A stretch of 64,000 nucleotides of DNA, from positions 8,315,501-8,379,500 of the forward strand of contig NC_084938.1 in assembly GCF_958298935.1 (NCBI RefSeq). Reading direction: 5' to 3'. The notes beneath the pieces were generated by a model. The model was not told where the DNA came from. It made no database searches and was given only the letters and a program-made list of their open reading frames with translations. A program made the translations under genes and the position numbers. Position 1 is the first letter of the stretch, and the number at the start of each line of letters is the position of its first letter. Source of the DNA: Phragmites australis. Lineage: Eukaryota; Streptophyta; Magnoliopsida; Poales; Poaceae. Shown here piece after piece: positions 46,668-58,835 of this stretch.

Positions 46668-49600
46668 ATGCCGGCCGCGGGGGCCCGCCGCTCCACTCGC
46701 GTCTTCATGCCCAAGGCGCCCAAGCCACCCGAGCCCCAGGCCGACCCCGCCACCAGGGTGCTCCGCTCCGGCAAGCGCCTCGCCGCCGACCGGATCCGCT
46801 GGGACGTCAAGGACGCCGCCGCTTTCCACGTCGTCGACGATGACGACGACCACGACCAGGACCTGCAGCACGACAAGGATTCCCCCAAGCCGGAACTGCC
46901 GCCTCTGACGAAGTCCATCGGGATCGTGTACAGCCGGAAGCGCCGCCGGAGGCCCCCCACCGAGGTCCTCATCGAGGGGGAGGGCAGGAGGTTTGGGATA
47001 GTGTACACCAGGAGGAAGGGAAAGCGGTCGAAGGTCGCCCCTCTTCGGCGAGAGCCGGAGCCGGACGCCCCCAGCGACCTCGACGACGCGATTCCGTGCT
47101 CCTCCTGGGAGTTTGTGTCGAGAACTGGCTTCTTGGATGCCCATTTGTCGGCCCTAGTCGATGATGCTGCCACTCACGCTGGCCCTGTGACGCTCGTCGT
47201 CCTCGTTGATACATCTTGCTCTAGGAGCTCTCACCGGCTCCTGGGCCTTCTTCTACCCGTGCTGCGGTGGATGCGTTGCGGCCGTCAGCAGGGCAAGGTC
47301 CGGAACCTAGCCTCTTTTGTCTCGTCTACTGGCATTGCCGCTGCATTTGCGTCGCACGGGTTGCACTTTGTCAAGCTCCAGCGCCGGAGAGCCGTAAGCT
47401 TTTTACAGCCTTCATCTGCCTTCTTTTTGTTTCTTGTACAATTGATGTAACATTTGTGCTTCTTCATGTAGTCTGGGTTGTTACATAAGACTTTGGTGCA
47501 TTGTGGGTGGTGTGTGCTTCATGGTGCCAAGAAATCTGGACCGCTGTTATCAGTTAATTTCTCGGTGCTTCCTTCATATTTCCAGAGCTTGCATACCTTG
47601 GTAGCTCTTAATTCCATGTACCTGCCAGCTGTGCTTCGGCAGAGCAGGCTGCTGATTGGGGTATCTGAAGTAATGTATTCTCACACTCCTTTGGATGTGG
47701 ATTCTGGGTCTCAGAGCTCTGGGATTATTGAACCCACTGCCGACTTGGACAGCAATGGACCTCACAGAGTAGTTCAGGACTATGTGCCCCTTGAACTAGT
47801 TGCTGGAGTATTGGTGCATGGTCCAAGGCTAAAGAAGCATCAAAGGAAGAGGAGCTCGACGAGACATCCCAAAAATCAGCACCGCCTTACAGCAAGATTA
47901 TTTGACAATGCAATTGGGATGAAGCATAGCCTGGCTGCCGCCCAAATAGAAGTGAAACTGCCATCAACTAAGCAAGAACCTCCTGTGGAAACTGTCCAAC
48001 CCAGAGCACCATTAGAGATTTCTCTTGATTTGCTCGAAAACATGGATGAAAGTGATGTTTCGACTCCCATTGGATCAACTAGGAAAAAGAGATCTTCTTT
48101 GAAGAGTCCTATCGAGCGCCTGAATGAAAGGCTGGCCTTGGCTGAGGTTAGACAGAACATAGATTCCGTTCACTGCAAAGCAAACCTTTTAATTTTTCAA
48201 GCAGAAAGGTGCTGGAGGGAAGAAGGTGCTGAAGTTATGCTAGAACTATCAGATACCAATGAGTGGTGTATAGTTGTGAAGATACAAGATGTTACTAGAT
48301 ACTCTCTTAAACCTTCAGATCCGAGGTCGAATGGCATTAACCGTTATACTCATGCCTGCATGTGGGCAGTTGACGATGCTTGGAAGCTTGAGTTCACTGA
48401 TAAGTGGGACTGGCTTTTATTCAAAGAGTTGCATGTTGTGGGTCGGGAACGCAATTCCCAGGGAAAGACAATTCCAATTCCTGGTGTAGTTGAGGTTTCT
48501 GATGATATTGAAGGGATCATAACACCTTTCTCACGCCCTGTGCCAGACTATATCAGTGTGGTGGATGATGAAGTTGGGCGAGCTCTCTCTAGGGATTCCA
48601 TTTATGACATGGACTCGGAGGATGAACGCTGGCTCATTGAGTTCAGTTGTGCAGATTCTGATCAAAATAGCTCTCAACGGAAGCATATTTCTTATGAAGA
48701 TTTTGAGAACATAATAACCACATTTGAAAAGGATGCATACAAAAATCCTGAAGGAGCACATGACATGGGTCAGCTTCTTTCAAGATATCCTGCTTTAGGA
48801 AAGGATGACAACGTGATTGCTGTGTATGAATACTGGACAAAAAAGAGATCTAAGAGAGCTGCACCATTACTAAGGATATTTCAGGTAATTTTGGAGTTAA
48901 TCCCTACCAAGCTTAATTCTTGTATTGTCTTGACTTCACTGTATCATCTAAAGAATAACACTGTTTCGTCCTTAGGGTGTGCCGCTAAGGCGAGGACAAC
49001 TATCACAAAAGTCTGCTATGAAGAGAAAGAGGTCTTTCAAGAGACAAAGAAGCCAAGCTGGCCGTGGAAAGCCTGAAGCCTTCTTGCAAGGTACTTAATA
49101 ACTGCATGAGAAGCCCTACTATTGGATTCTGTGAACAATAAATTTAAATCAGTTGGGCCATATTTTTGGGATAAGCCCAAGGTATGCCGCTATTTAACTG
49201 GATAATCCCTAATATGCCATCCATTGTAAGATGACATGTGGGACCAGGACCCACATGCCATTGACAAACTAATGTCATATAAGGATCATGGGAAGTTATT
49301 AAGTGGCAAATTGTGGAATCTCCCTATTTTTTATTCTGCATTTGTTTTCTTATACGGAAATCCAGCCATGAGATAAATCTTAATCTCTACCTTCTGTTGT
49401 GCTGACTGATGAGTCCCACTACGTAATTCCATAAAAAATCATGATTATAATGCAAACTGCAAAGTAAACAATATTTGTCTTTTTTTTCTTTGACATTTGA
49501 GAACAATAACCAAAAAACTTTCTATTTTTTGGGCCAACATTGTTATGCACTTGACTCGAAAAGTAACCTTGCTGTGCTCCAAACAACCTTCTTTTTTTTT

Positions 49601-49907
49601 CTGTGGGTGATTTAGTATCAATCACATGACTAAGCTTCTACTGAAGTGGAATAATCTTGGTTCATTTTTTTGTGCATTCTGGTTGACAGACAATGCTGAA
49701 GAAGAGGCGGCTTTGCAGAGAGTTGCACAAGCCAAACGTGCGGCAAAACAAGCTGTAGAAACCGCTGTTCGTCTGCGCAGTAGAGCTCAGTCTCTCATGG
49801 CAAATGCAGACCTTGCGACCTACAAATCCATCATGGCTCTCAAGATTGCCGAGGCTGCTCGGATATCTGACTCTTCTCGGGATCTTGTTTCTACTATCCT
49901 CGACTAG
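46668..49907 (+). CDS. EPL1: Enhancer-of-polycomb-like protein (NuA4 complex)
   Basis: Four exons: 46668-47393, 47472-48884, 48976-49090, 49690-49907, giving 823 aa with GT..AG borders. The N-terminus is basic and proline-rich and carries the plant EPL marks RRSTRVFMPK and RVLRSGKRLA, then acidic runs and two GIVY(S/T)R(R/K)(K) blocks. The middle (about 490-575) has a conserved W-rich segment (ACMWAVDDAWKLEFTDKWDW). The EPcA-type motif is at about 601-635 (DYISVVDDEVGRALSRDSIY, then DMDSEDERWLIEF), followed by a helical YEDFENIITTFEKDAY and YEYWTKKRSKR. Enhancer-of-polycomb proteins scaffold the catalytic core of NuA4 histone H4/H2A acetyltransferase in the nucleus; the role here is by family. 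The start is the first ATG in frame with the conserved N-terminus. An out-of-frame start-like frame at 46621 is a shadow. Confidence 0.92.
49091..49689 (+). other. EPL intron 3
   Basis: A 599-base intron. It contains a small palindrome-like pair (catgtgggaccagg / acccacatgcc) at about 49230-49260, reminiscent of a MITE centre, but no clean termini. No coding content. Confidence 0.5.
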
Positions 49908-51360
49908 TGAAAAATGTGGGCTGTTAATTGTTTTTACGTGGAGGGCATGGGCATTTCTCTTTTTTTTTCTTTGGTTGCATCATTGCTGCCTGATATTGGC
50001 TTTCCGATAAGCTGTGGGGCTGTTTTTTTCCTCCTCTCGTGTTGTTAACTTTGCCGAGTCAATTTTGAGGCGGATGCTTGAACTCAAAAACTGTAATTTC
50101 TGTATAAATGGAAGTAGCTAGCTAGATTCTGTATCTTATCCGTACCCATGTTTTGAAAGGATGGAAGACAGAAAGTAAAAAAGAAGTTACTGCAACGAAG
50201 GGAAATCAAGCATTTGTTTGCATCCCTTTTTCTCTTCAGTGGTATGCTGTCTATAGTATGAGTCTTTTTCTGCATTTCATCACATTGTTTGTCCATGCAG
50301 TGTCCTTTTACTGAGCTGCTTTGCTTTATTTTGCAAATAAGATTTTATTATTGCAGTTGCAAATGAGTCCTCAAAATTTCTGGCCATCTTTAAGGATGCA
50401 ACAAAGTCATTCAAGAGGCTGTTGAACTATCCGATGTTTGATGGACTTGTTTCCTCGTCTTATTCTATGTGCTATCTTTAAATTTGTGTCCAACTCATCA
50501 GTAATGCATCATGTTTTCTGTCATCGTTGCTCATTGATTTACATAGAGACAAAATCCACCATTGATTTTGATTCCAAGTTTTCTTTTGTTCTTTTTGTTA
50601 ATTAAAATTGTATGGCTCTGCAGGTTCTTGCTTACATTGGGAATGAAGATGCTAGGAATTTTTTCCTTTTATGGTGTTGTCACTGGATGACATTAAGGTA
50701 ATTGCATAAAATATGCCCAGATATTATGCATCTTGTTAGATCTTAGATACCAAATATCATAGAAATTTTTTTTATGGAAAGATCATCTGAGTTGCTCAAC
50801 TTTTACAAGAACATCTTCATTTTGTTACTAATTTGAAGCTGACTTGCATGTCAGCTAATCATTATTTGACTTGTGCATTTATGCCTCCACCCATGTGTAT
50901 GTAACTTGAAAAAAGCTTGCATGCCTTTGTTTGTTACCGATGAATTAATGTGTGTATTTTCTCATATACAGATTATAAGTGCTTCCTTTTCTCAAATTAG
51001 CACTTCAGTTTTCATAATTTTCTGAAACCAGTATGCTGACCAGAACTCATTTCAGTACTTGTCAAAGTTGATAGGGAGTTTTGAGAGTTCTGCTTTTGGT
51101 AGGAAGGCAGCGATATTTGTTCAAGAAAATTTATGCTCCCTTGTCTATTTACATCTTTAATGTTTTGGTCCTGGCCCAGAAATGTGCTGAAGATGTCTTG
51201 AAGGACAAACTCGCATAACTCTACGAGTCTGAACTAACCAGTACCTGAATCTGAGTCTCAAGATCAACCTCCTTGCTTCACTGAGATATTCTGCATTGTG
51301 GCCCCAGAGAATGGAGATGTAAAAAATTGTTGTTGGGAAGAATCCAGATCAAATAGTTTT
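49908..51360 (+). other. EPL 3' UTR and exon-like remnants of an unknown gene
   Basis: The EPL 3' UTR probably ends before 50300. After it, three islands read like exons with splice-like borders: 50355-50460 (ANESSKFLAIFKDATKSFKR, then LLNYPMFDGLVSS), 50635-50698 (VLAYIGNEDARNFFLLW, followed by aag|gtaatt) and 51178-51330 (QKCAEDVLKDKLA, then, across stops, SESQDQPPCFTEIFCIVAPE). I do not recognise the protein. Stops inside the third island suggest a decayed gene, but a spliced functional transcript cannot be excluded. Confidence 0.35.
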
Positions 51361-51389
51361 ATGACGAATTAAAAGATTTCCTTCTAGTG

Positions 51390-51900
51390 ATCTATATACT
51401 ACTTTCTGATATGTATATACAATTTTGTAAGATACACTTCCGGCTCAATCAATAGTTGATTCAGTTATAACTAAGGTATATACTACTTTCTAATATGTGT
51501 ATATAATTTTTTGAGATATACACAGGTTTATATTACTTTCTGATATGTATATACAATTTTGTAAGATATATATATAATTTTCTGAGATATGTATACTTCT
51601 TTATAAATAAAGTATATATTTTTTCTAAGATGTATATACTACTTAAGATGTACATATTATTTTTTGAACACTCATTAGAGAGAGTATAAAAAAAGGTTCG
51701 ATCCATATGCTAATTTTCTGATATGTATATACTATTTTCTCTGGAGGTATATATTACTTTTTAAGATATATATATATATATATATTACTTTTTGATATGT
51801 ATATTTTTTTTATAAGTGAAATCTTTTTTTAATGTATATACTATTTTGTAAGATGTACATATTTCTTTTTGAACACTGTACACCAAGAGTAAAAAAATGC
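51390..51900. repeat. A+T-rich degenerate tandem repeat
   Basis: A unit of roughly 45-60 bases built from tactttctgatatgtatata and caattttgtaagatata recurs at about 51400, 51480, 51530, 51705 and 51790 with heavy variation, plus a (TA)n run at 51766-51783. No coding region. Confidence 0.75.
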
Positions 51901-51947
51901 TTTATATATTTTTATATATACGCACTTGTGTGTTATTTTACATCTTA

Positions 51948-52296
51948 AGCCATCTCCAATAGAAACTCTAGAAATTCACACCCTATAATACTATTAAAAT
52001 ATTCTTTAATACTATTACAACATCTTTTATTTTTTTTCATCTTCAACAGACATCATATTTTATATCTTTTATTACTCTCCTTCTCCCTTCAGACTCACGT
52101 GTATACTCAGTGCACAATGATGAGGCATGCTACAGTAGGTAGCAAATTTGCCGGTTACTCCATCCCGATGGCATTACTGCAGCAGCAGAAAAGTTGATTT
52201 GCAGTATCTGTTAGAGAGGGATACGGTGTGGAGGAAGATGTATTTTATTGTAGTAGGAAGCAAAAAGTACAGATGCTATCTCTGTTGGAGTTGGCC
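51948..52296. mobile_element. Tourist-like MITE with TTA duplication
   Basis: Ends agccatctccaataga and, reversed, ggccaactccaacaga pair at 13 of 16 positions, with TTA on both sides (51945-51947 and 52297-52299). 349 bases and non-coding. The ggccatctccaac terminus is frequent among grass PIF/Harbinger MITEs. Confidence 0.8.
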
Positions 52297-52299
52297 TTA

Positions 52300-52668
52300 G
52301 GTCTAACCTAGCCGGTCCAACTTCTAGGCCCTGCTCGTGTCTAGTAGTTTAGTAGTTTATTAGTAGTTCTGTAGTGTATAATAGTGCTCAGTAGTAAATA
52401 TTTACTATGATTCGGATGCTTAAATAGTTGTTATTATTTTTATTGAGTAGTTATGTCAGTAGTTGTTTATGCTCATCACTGTGTTGAATAAATTTTATAC
52501 AATTGAGACCTCTTGCATATCTATGCTCATCACTGTGTTGAATAAAAGTTTTGCATTAGGTTCCGTACTTCACCGCTTAATATCTCTCACAGCGTGGTTA
52601 CTAGCCTCATCGTCCTCTCCTTGACTCGTGTCGAATCTCGGGATGAGATTTTTTTTAAGGGGGAGGTT
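52300..52668 (+). mobile_element. Ty3/gypsy 3' internal remnant ending in a polypurine tract
   Basis: The last 60 bases (gtcgaatctcgggatgagat ... ttaagggggaggtt) are the standard end of the internal region of Tekay/Del-type gypsy elements, with the polypurine tract 52655-52668 directly before the LTR start TGTCACG. Upstream, tatgctcatcactgtgttga occurs twice (about 52468 and 52521). Only about 100 bases of clear internal sequence remain. Confidence 0.65.
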
Positions 52669-55502
52669 TGTCACGTCCTAAATTCTTAATCACGCATTTA
52701 AGTAAAATTATGCTTCTTAAGTATTTTGCTTAATTTTATATAATGGTAATGTGGAGCGCTAATGCACTTCATTAAAAATCATTTGGATAAGAGAAAGAAA
52801 ATTGCGGGAGAAAAGAATGAAAATTGCTTTGGAATTACTCATGTTCTTTAACATGTGGGCTCGACAAGTGGCCCCACCATTCCACCTACTAAATGGGGCA
52901 GCCCCACCTGCCCTCTCTCTCCTCTCCTCACTCCACACGTCCCCACCAAGTTGCAGCAGCAGTAGCTTTCCCTCTCACTCTCCCACTTAAGCTCACTCTC
53001 TCTTTTCTTCCAAAATTCGAACTCAAATGGAGGATTCAAGGTATGCATGTGGTACCATTGCATTCTCTAGCTCATGAGTTACTCATCTGTCCAATCTATT
53101 TTCGTTTTTGTGGAAGAATCGAGTAGTTCTTAGTGTTCTTGAGCTTTCTGAGTAAAAATGGGGTTTTGGTCGAAAATGAGCTCTAGAGTCGTATTGATAG
53201 TTGATGAGTAAGTTTCAGGACTCTTAGACTATCCATAACATGTTCCCTTTTGGTTTGAAAAAGATTGCAACTCAAATAAACCAAAATCCACTCGAGAACA
53301 GTTTTTCTGGGCTAGCCCGGACATTCTGGATTCACTCGGAGACTCCGGGTTCAGCAAAAATTGTCTGTTGAATTATGTTCCAAATTGGTTAGGGTTAGGG
53401 TGCGAGTTTGGTTTAGAATCTTTTGGATAGAGCATATGCACATTTGTGTAGCACAGATTTGTGAAGTGAGTCAAATCACCTAAGGTGAAAAATCGTGAAG
53501 AACTCAAGTCTGTATCACTCGAATAATCCGGTCAAACCCGGAGACTCTAGGTAGTTATGTGGTCGTGTAGCCGAGAGCTTCGTTCGGAACCTCACTCGGA
53601 GTGTCTGGCACATCCCGGATAGTCCGGACCAACTCGGAGGTTCCGGATTAAGTTAAAATAGTGGCTAACCGAGAGTCTTCACCGGAGGATGGCTCGGATA
53701 CTCCGGAACCCAGATATTCTAGATTCACCTAGATACTCCGGGCCAGTCAAATAAAAAGGCGGCAACCGAGCGTCTCTTTTGGAGGGTCACCCGGAGGGTC
53801 CGAACCCGGATACTCCGAACCAATCCGGATACTCCGGATGGCTGTTATATTTCGGATTTCGTTTAGATCGTTTAGTATTGCATTGATTTGCATATCTTAT
53901 GATTCTAGCATGTTGTTAAGCTTTGTAAAATACCTTTTGCACTTCATTCATACTTATTGCATTGCACACGTTGATCCTTTTTAGAGATTGTCGATTCGTT
54001 GATCCCGGAGGTCCAGGGCGATCCCGGCGCGTCCCACCTATTTGAGCCAGTGCATCCAGGCAAACAACTAAGCATATTGATCCCTCTTGTGAAATTGGAT
54101 AAGTCTAAAATTGATGAAATATGTTTATGTATGTATGCAGGTTTAGTGAGTCTGTGTCAGGTACCAATGGGTGGAACCTATGTCGATTGCATTCTTCTAC
54201 TTTGAATACTTGTGTATTTACATTCCTTGTAGCCTTGAGATGTTGTTAATGTCCAGGTTTGAGTTTGACTTCTATGCTTAGCCATGCTTAGGTCATGTGG
54301 TAGAAGTCGAACGATGGCACACCCTGTTGTTCGTGAGCATATGACCTTCTTATGATTACATACACTTGATGAGGTTGAGTTGGTTGTATGAGTAGTGAGT
54401 ATGAAGCGAGGTGTGGGCGGTGCTAGGAGGTGTTTTGTCCTGCCCGGATGTGGAGTTCCCCTGGGTAGGTCAGTAGAGGAAACCGGACACCGTAGACTGC
54501 TTTGCGCCAGTTAAGCACCGATCATCGGTATTATTTGCTTTAGAACTTATCTTACTTACCACACGCCGATCTAATGGTAAGGCGAGCCGAATACCTTTGC
54601 AGCTGTGGCTTTTTGGGCGTGAACATCGACGGTCTGAGCGAGCGGGCTTGTAGCGGTACTAGTTTCCTCCTGGAGTATAAACAGTTCGAACTGCCGCCCT
54701 CTCGGTCATGAGCATGCTTTTGTCCATCTGCATCGGTCGTAGAGTTTCAAATATGGTTTGTGGTTCGGTATGTGGGAGATGGTGATGTTGGTTCTTGTTA
54801 CTTTTTGATACACATGTTGGTTACAATTACATTTGTTCAGTTGTTAGTTGCAGGGTAGTTTTCATATGTTTTGATTATGTTTTTAGTCGCTCACACATAT
54901 GTCTAGGATGCTTAGTATGTTTTACCTAACATGTGGCTCATCCTTGCTAATGATCAATGCATAATCCTTAGAGTCGAGCTATGTATATGTGCTCTATATG
55001 GTTTAAATCTTGCGAGTACCTTCGTACTTATGTCTGCGCTTTTAGGTACTCCTGCTGCTGGAGAAGAGGCTGTTTTTGGTTACTTTGTACCTGCCGATCT
55101 TAGTGGCAGGTAAGAGTAGTGCATCCTACTCTGAAGGTAGCGTGTTGAGACGGTGCCTAAGGGTATCTGGCGTCGTTCTCTTTTGTTGTTTATAAGTTTA
55201 ACTTTCCGCTGCGTAGTTTTTTTTTTAGGAGTTGAGAGGTTTGGTCTCCTCCTAGCTCGCTTTTGTTGTAAATTATTGAAATTAGTTGCATGCTTAATAC
55301 TTATAATATAAATGTTTATTACTCGCTCTTTATTAAGCTATGTTGTGATGTACATGTTTGAAGGCATGTGTTCCGATCCTTGTGCACAAAACACGTGCTG
55401 GGACTACTGGAACGATATTTGGGTTAATCATTGAAGTCGTGATTAAGTAAATAATTGACTTAATGATAAATTCAAATACTATTTGGACGGTTCCTCATAG
55501 CA
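52669..55502 (+). repeat. Ty3/gypsy LTR (about 2.8 kb)
   Basis: Starts TGTCACGTCC (52669), ends tcatagCA (55502), and is followed by a tRNA-Met-like primer site. Many CCGG-containing words such as ggatactccgg and cggagactccgg recur at 53320-53850. Short open frames inside are not genes. No second copy lies in the window, because the element is cut off in its integrase. Confidence 0.8.
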
Positions 55503-55518
55503 TGATATTAGAGCTTGG
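55503..55518 (+). other. Gypsy primer-binding site (degenerate)
   Basis: tgatattagagcttgg directly follows the LTR and resembles the tRNA-iMet primer site tggtatcagagc with two changes. Confidence 0.7.
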
Positions 55519-56417
55519 TTTAATGAAGTAGCCTAAACATAATTAGAGCGTTGTTTAGTAAGTAGTTAACTTCACTAAGCAACTCACTAATATTTCCTTC
55601 GTGCATTTGCATGATTAATATGTATGACCTGCTATATTATGCCCCTAAGAATAACATTTGTAGTTCGTGCTCTTTGCCACTCATCAGCTTCAAGGCCCGA
55701 CGGGCGTGTAGTGGTCCAACTATTTGGCTATGCACCCCGCCAATCATCGGGTGTCTTGCGCAGAGTTTCGTCAGGCATTCCGTGACTTTCACATTCCTAA
55801 AGGCCTTATGGAGATCAAGAGACGAGAGTTCATGGACCTCAAGCAAGGAGACAGAACTGTCATGAAGTACGTGCAGATGTTCAACCATCTTGCGTAGTAT
55901 GCTTAGGATGAGGTTGACATCGACGAGCAGAAGCAATACCGTTTTGTCAATGGCCTCAACTCGAAGATGCTGGATCGGCTGTCCGCACACAAGTTCACCG
56001 ACTTCAACAAGTTGGCGCGCATCTCTCACGATGGAGTTCAATCTCAAGAACCACTAGGAGGAGAAGAAGCGAAAAAGGGGTCCATCACCTTCCATGGGCG
56101 GGAGCTTTCAACTCGCCCGCACAGAGAGTCAATCTCCACCATCACACATGTCGGCCTCGACAGCTCCACGACCAATGTGGATGGTGCATCGCCCGTCTTT
56201 CTCCGCTCCACAAGGGCAGCTTGCAAAACCCGTTGGCTCTCAAGTGAACGTGACAGGTGGCCTCGGCGGCCCATGCTACAACTACGGCCGTGTCGGCCAC
56301 TATGCTCAGGATTGCGCATATCCGAAGCCAGGAGCCATGGTGATCGCTCCAAGGCCACCACCAGCTCAGTCTGCACCTCAGTCCTCTCAGGCGACCCATG
56401 TCCTCAAGCGTGGCTGA
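55519..56417 (+). pseudogene. Gypsy gag with altered zinc knuckle
   Basis: Gag text is spread over several frames between 55690 and 56090, then open at 56094-56417. The knuckle reads CYNYGRVGHYAQDC: the second Cys of CX2CX4HX4C is Tyr, one base from Cys, so zinc binding is probably lost. Frames change repeatedly, so no intact gag is made. Confidence 0.75.
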
Positions 56418-56465
56418 GCATGCCACACCACCACTGATGGCGTTCATGAGAGTGACACCGTCCTG

Positions 56466-56880
56466 ATGGGTACGTTGTCTATGCATTCACATTCTGTCAT
56501 AGCTCCAGCAGTTGTTCTTTTCGATTCTGGAGCTTCTGACTGCTTCATAGGGGCAAGTTATATTCGGCGTCATGGGTTGATAGTCAGCACCACCCCTACG
56601 CCCTTTCTTATAGATGCACCTGGAGCCAAGGTCCTTATTAAGCAATATGTTCCCAATGCATCGGGAATCATCAATGGGATGTATTTTGTTGTGAATTTGT
56701 TAGTAATGGACTCAAAGGGGATAGACATCATTTTGGGGATGAACTGACTCACCAAGAATAATGCGGTCTTAGATTGTGCTCAGCGGATAGTTACTCTAAA
56801 TGGTCCGTCCGACACCCGTATTCAATTAAAGCTTGAGGGTGTTGAGTCTTGTCTATTTGCTGTCAAGGCTGTCCCACCAT
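56466..56880 (+). pseudogene. Gypsy aspartic protease
   Basis: Active site VVLFDSGASDCFIG followed by FVVNLLVMDSKGIDIILGMN, the standard protease region of Tekay-type elements. A TGA at 56745-56747 stands where these elements usually carry Trp, consistent with a TGG to TGA change. Protease-like text continues after it to about 56880. Confidence 0.85.
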
Positions 56881-58428
56881 AGAACTGTTAAGTATTCCTG
56901 TGGTGTGAGAATTCTGGATGTCTTTCCGGATGAATTGCTAGGAACGTCACCCGACCGAGCAGTGGAGTTCTCTATTGATCTCATGCCTGGAGCGGCCCCG
57001 ATATCAATATGGTCTTATAGGATGCTGCAAAACGAATTAGTAGAACTGAAGAAGCAGTTGAAGGAGTTACTAGAGAAGGGGTTCATTCGCCCAAGCTCCG
57101 CATCCTGGGGATGCTCGGCACTCTTTGTGAAGAAGAAGGATGACACTCTGCGGATGTGTGTTGATTACCACCCACTGAATGAAGTCGTCGTGAAGAACAA
57201 GTATCCTCTCCCTAGGATTGACATCTTGTTCGATCAGCTAACCTGAGCCTGGGTCTTCTCGAAGATCGACTTGAGACTAGGCTATCATCAGATTAAGGTT
57301 CGGCTGGAGGATATTCCAAAGATAGCTTTCTCGACTCGCTACGGGCTATATGAATTCACCATCATATCCTTTGGATTGACGAATGCGCCAGCATTCTTCA
57401 TGTATTTGATAAACACGGTGTTCATGGAGGAATTAGATAAGTTTGTCGTGATTTTCATCGACGACATTCTCATATACTCCAAGACTGATGCAGAGCATGT
57501 AGAGCACCTCCGTATTGTTCTTGGCCGACTCAGAGATCATCAACTTTATGCTAAGTTCAGCAAGTGTGAGTTCTGGATCAGGGAGGTAGCTTTTCTGGGT
57601 CATGTTCTGTCAGGAAACGGTATTGCAGTTGACCCAAGCAAGGTGCAAGATGTGCTTAAATGGGTACAACCCAAGAATGTCACAGACATCCGGAGTTTTC
57701 TCGGACTTTCGGGCTATTACCGCCGGTTCATCAAGAATTTGTCCAAGGTTGCCAAGACAATGACCGAATTATTGAAGCAAGGCAACAAGTTCGAGTGGTC
57801 AAGTGAGTGTGAGTCTGCTTTTCAGATTTTGAAGAAGTTGCTCACGACCACTCCAGTTCTCACTCAACTAGATATGAGCAAGGGTTTTGATGTCTATTGC
57901 GACGCTTCTTGCATGGTTCTTGGATGTGTCCTTATGCAGGAAGGCAGGGTTGTCACTTATGCCTCACGACAGTTGAAGCGCCACAAGGAGAATTATCCGA
58001 CACATGACTTAGAGCAGGTTGCAGTCGTGCACGCTCTGAAGATCTGGCGTCATTATCTGATAGGGAACTTGTGCCATATCTATACTCAAGCCGATCTGAG
58101 CATGAGGCAGCGAAGATGGCTCGAGTTGATCAAAGATTATGAACTGGATGTTCATTATCATCTAGGCAAAGCGAATGTGGTCGCCGATGCACTAAGCCGG
58201 AAGGCTCATTGTCACTGCCTTAGAGTCGAGCCCGGGAATGCCACACTTTGTGATGATTTTCGCCGGCTTGGGCTCAAAATGGTTCCGAATGGCTTCCTTG
58301 CCAATTTGGAGATCAAATCCACTCTCCTGGACGATATAAAAGCAGCTCAAAAGGATGATAAGAGCCTTGCCCAAATCCGGGAGAAGATGAAGATCAGCAA
58401 GGCCGTATGCTTTTCTGAAGATAATTAG
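56881..58428 (+). pseudogene. Gypsy reverse transcriptase and RNase H, RNase H deleted in part
   Basis: [42 protein letters not shown], an in-frame TGA at 57244-57246, then [31 protein letters not shown] and the catalytic [14 protein letters not shown] (about 57450-57487). RNase H follows: [49 protein letters not shown]. Between CHIYT and [19 protein letters not shown] about ten residues present in related elements are missing, taking a catalytic aspartate. The end ([13 protein letters not shown]) is typical of chromovirus-type gypsy elements of the Tekay/Del group. Confidence 0.92.
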
Positions 58429-58835
58429 TGCGTTCTGTGGTTTGCGAACCGACTAGTGGTTCCAAGGGTCGAAGCACTGAGGAAGAAGATTCTTGATGAG
58501 GCTCATGACTCTTTGCTATCCATTCGTCCAGGGAGCATGAAAATGTATGAAGACCTCAAGCCACGGATTTGGTGGACTCGAATGAAGCGAGAGATCGCTC
58601 GATATGTAGCTGAGTGTGATGTCTGCCGAAGAGTGAAGGCTGAGCACCTCAAGCCAGCCGGTACACTTTAGCCTTTGCCCATTCCTTCCTCGGAGTGGGA
58701 GGAAATTGGAATGGATTTCATTACCATCTTGCCGAAGACTTCGAATGGGTACGACTCCATATGGGTCATTGTGGACTGACTCATGAAGTCAGCACATTTT
58801 CTTCCCGTGAAGACCCAATACAATGGAAAACAGTA
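58429..58835 (+). pseudogene. Gypsy integrase, N-terminal part only
   Basis: The zinc-binding domain is present: KKILDEAHDSLLSI (first His), then RIWWTRMKREIARYVAECDV and CRRVKAEHLKPAG. The core begins [20 protein letters not shown] and, after frame changes, SAHFLPVKTQYNG. Similarity ends at about 58835, where unrelated G+C-rich sequence starts. The rest of integrase, chromodomain and 3' LTR are absent. Confidence 0.85.

Noticed and set aside
46173..47173. Long minus-strand open frames (323 and 221 codons) opposite EPL exon 1
   Set aside because: They lie antisense to a clearly conserved coding exon; G+C-rich grass exons keep opposite frames open by composition. The residues are low-complexity R/G/A/P text with no domain.
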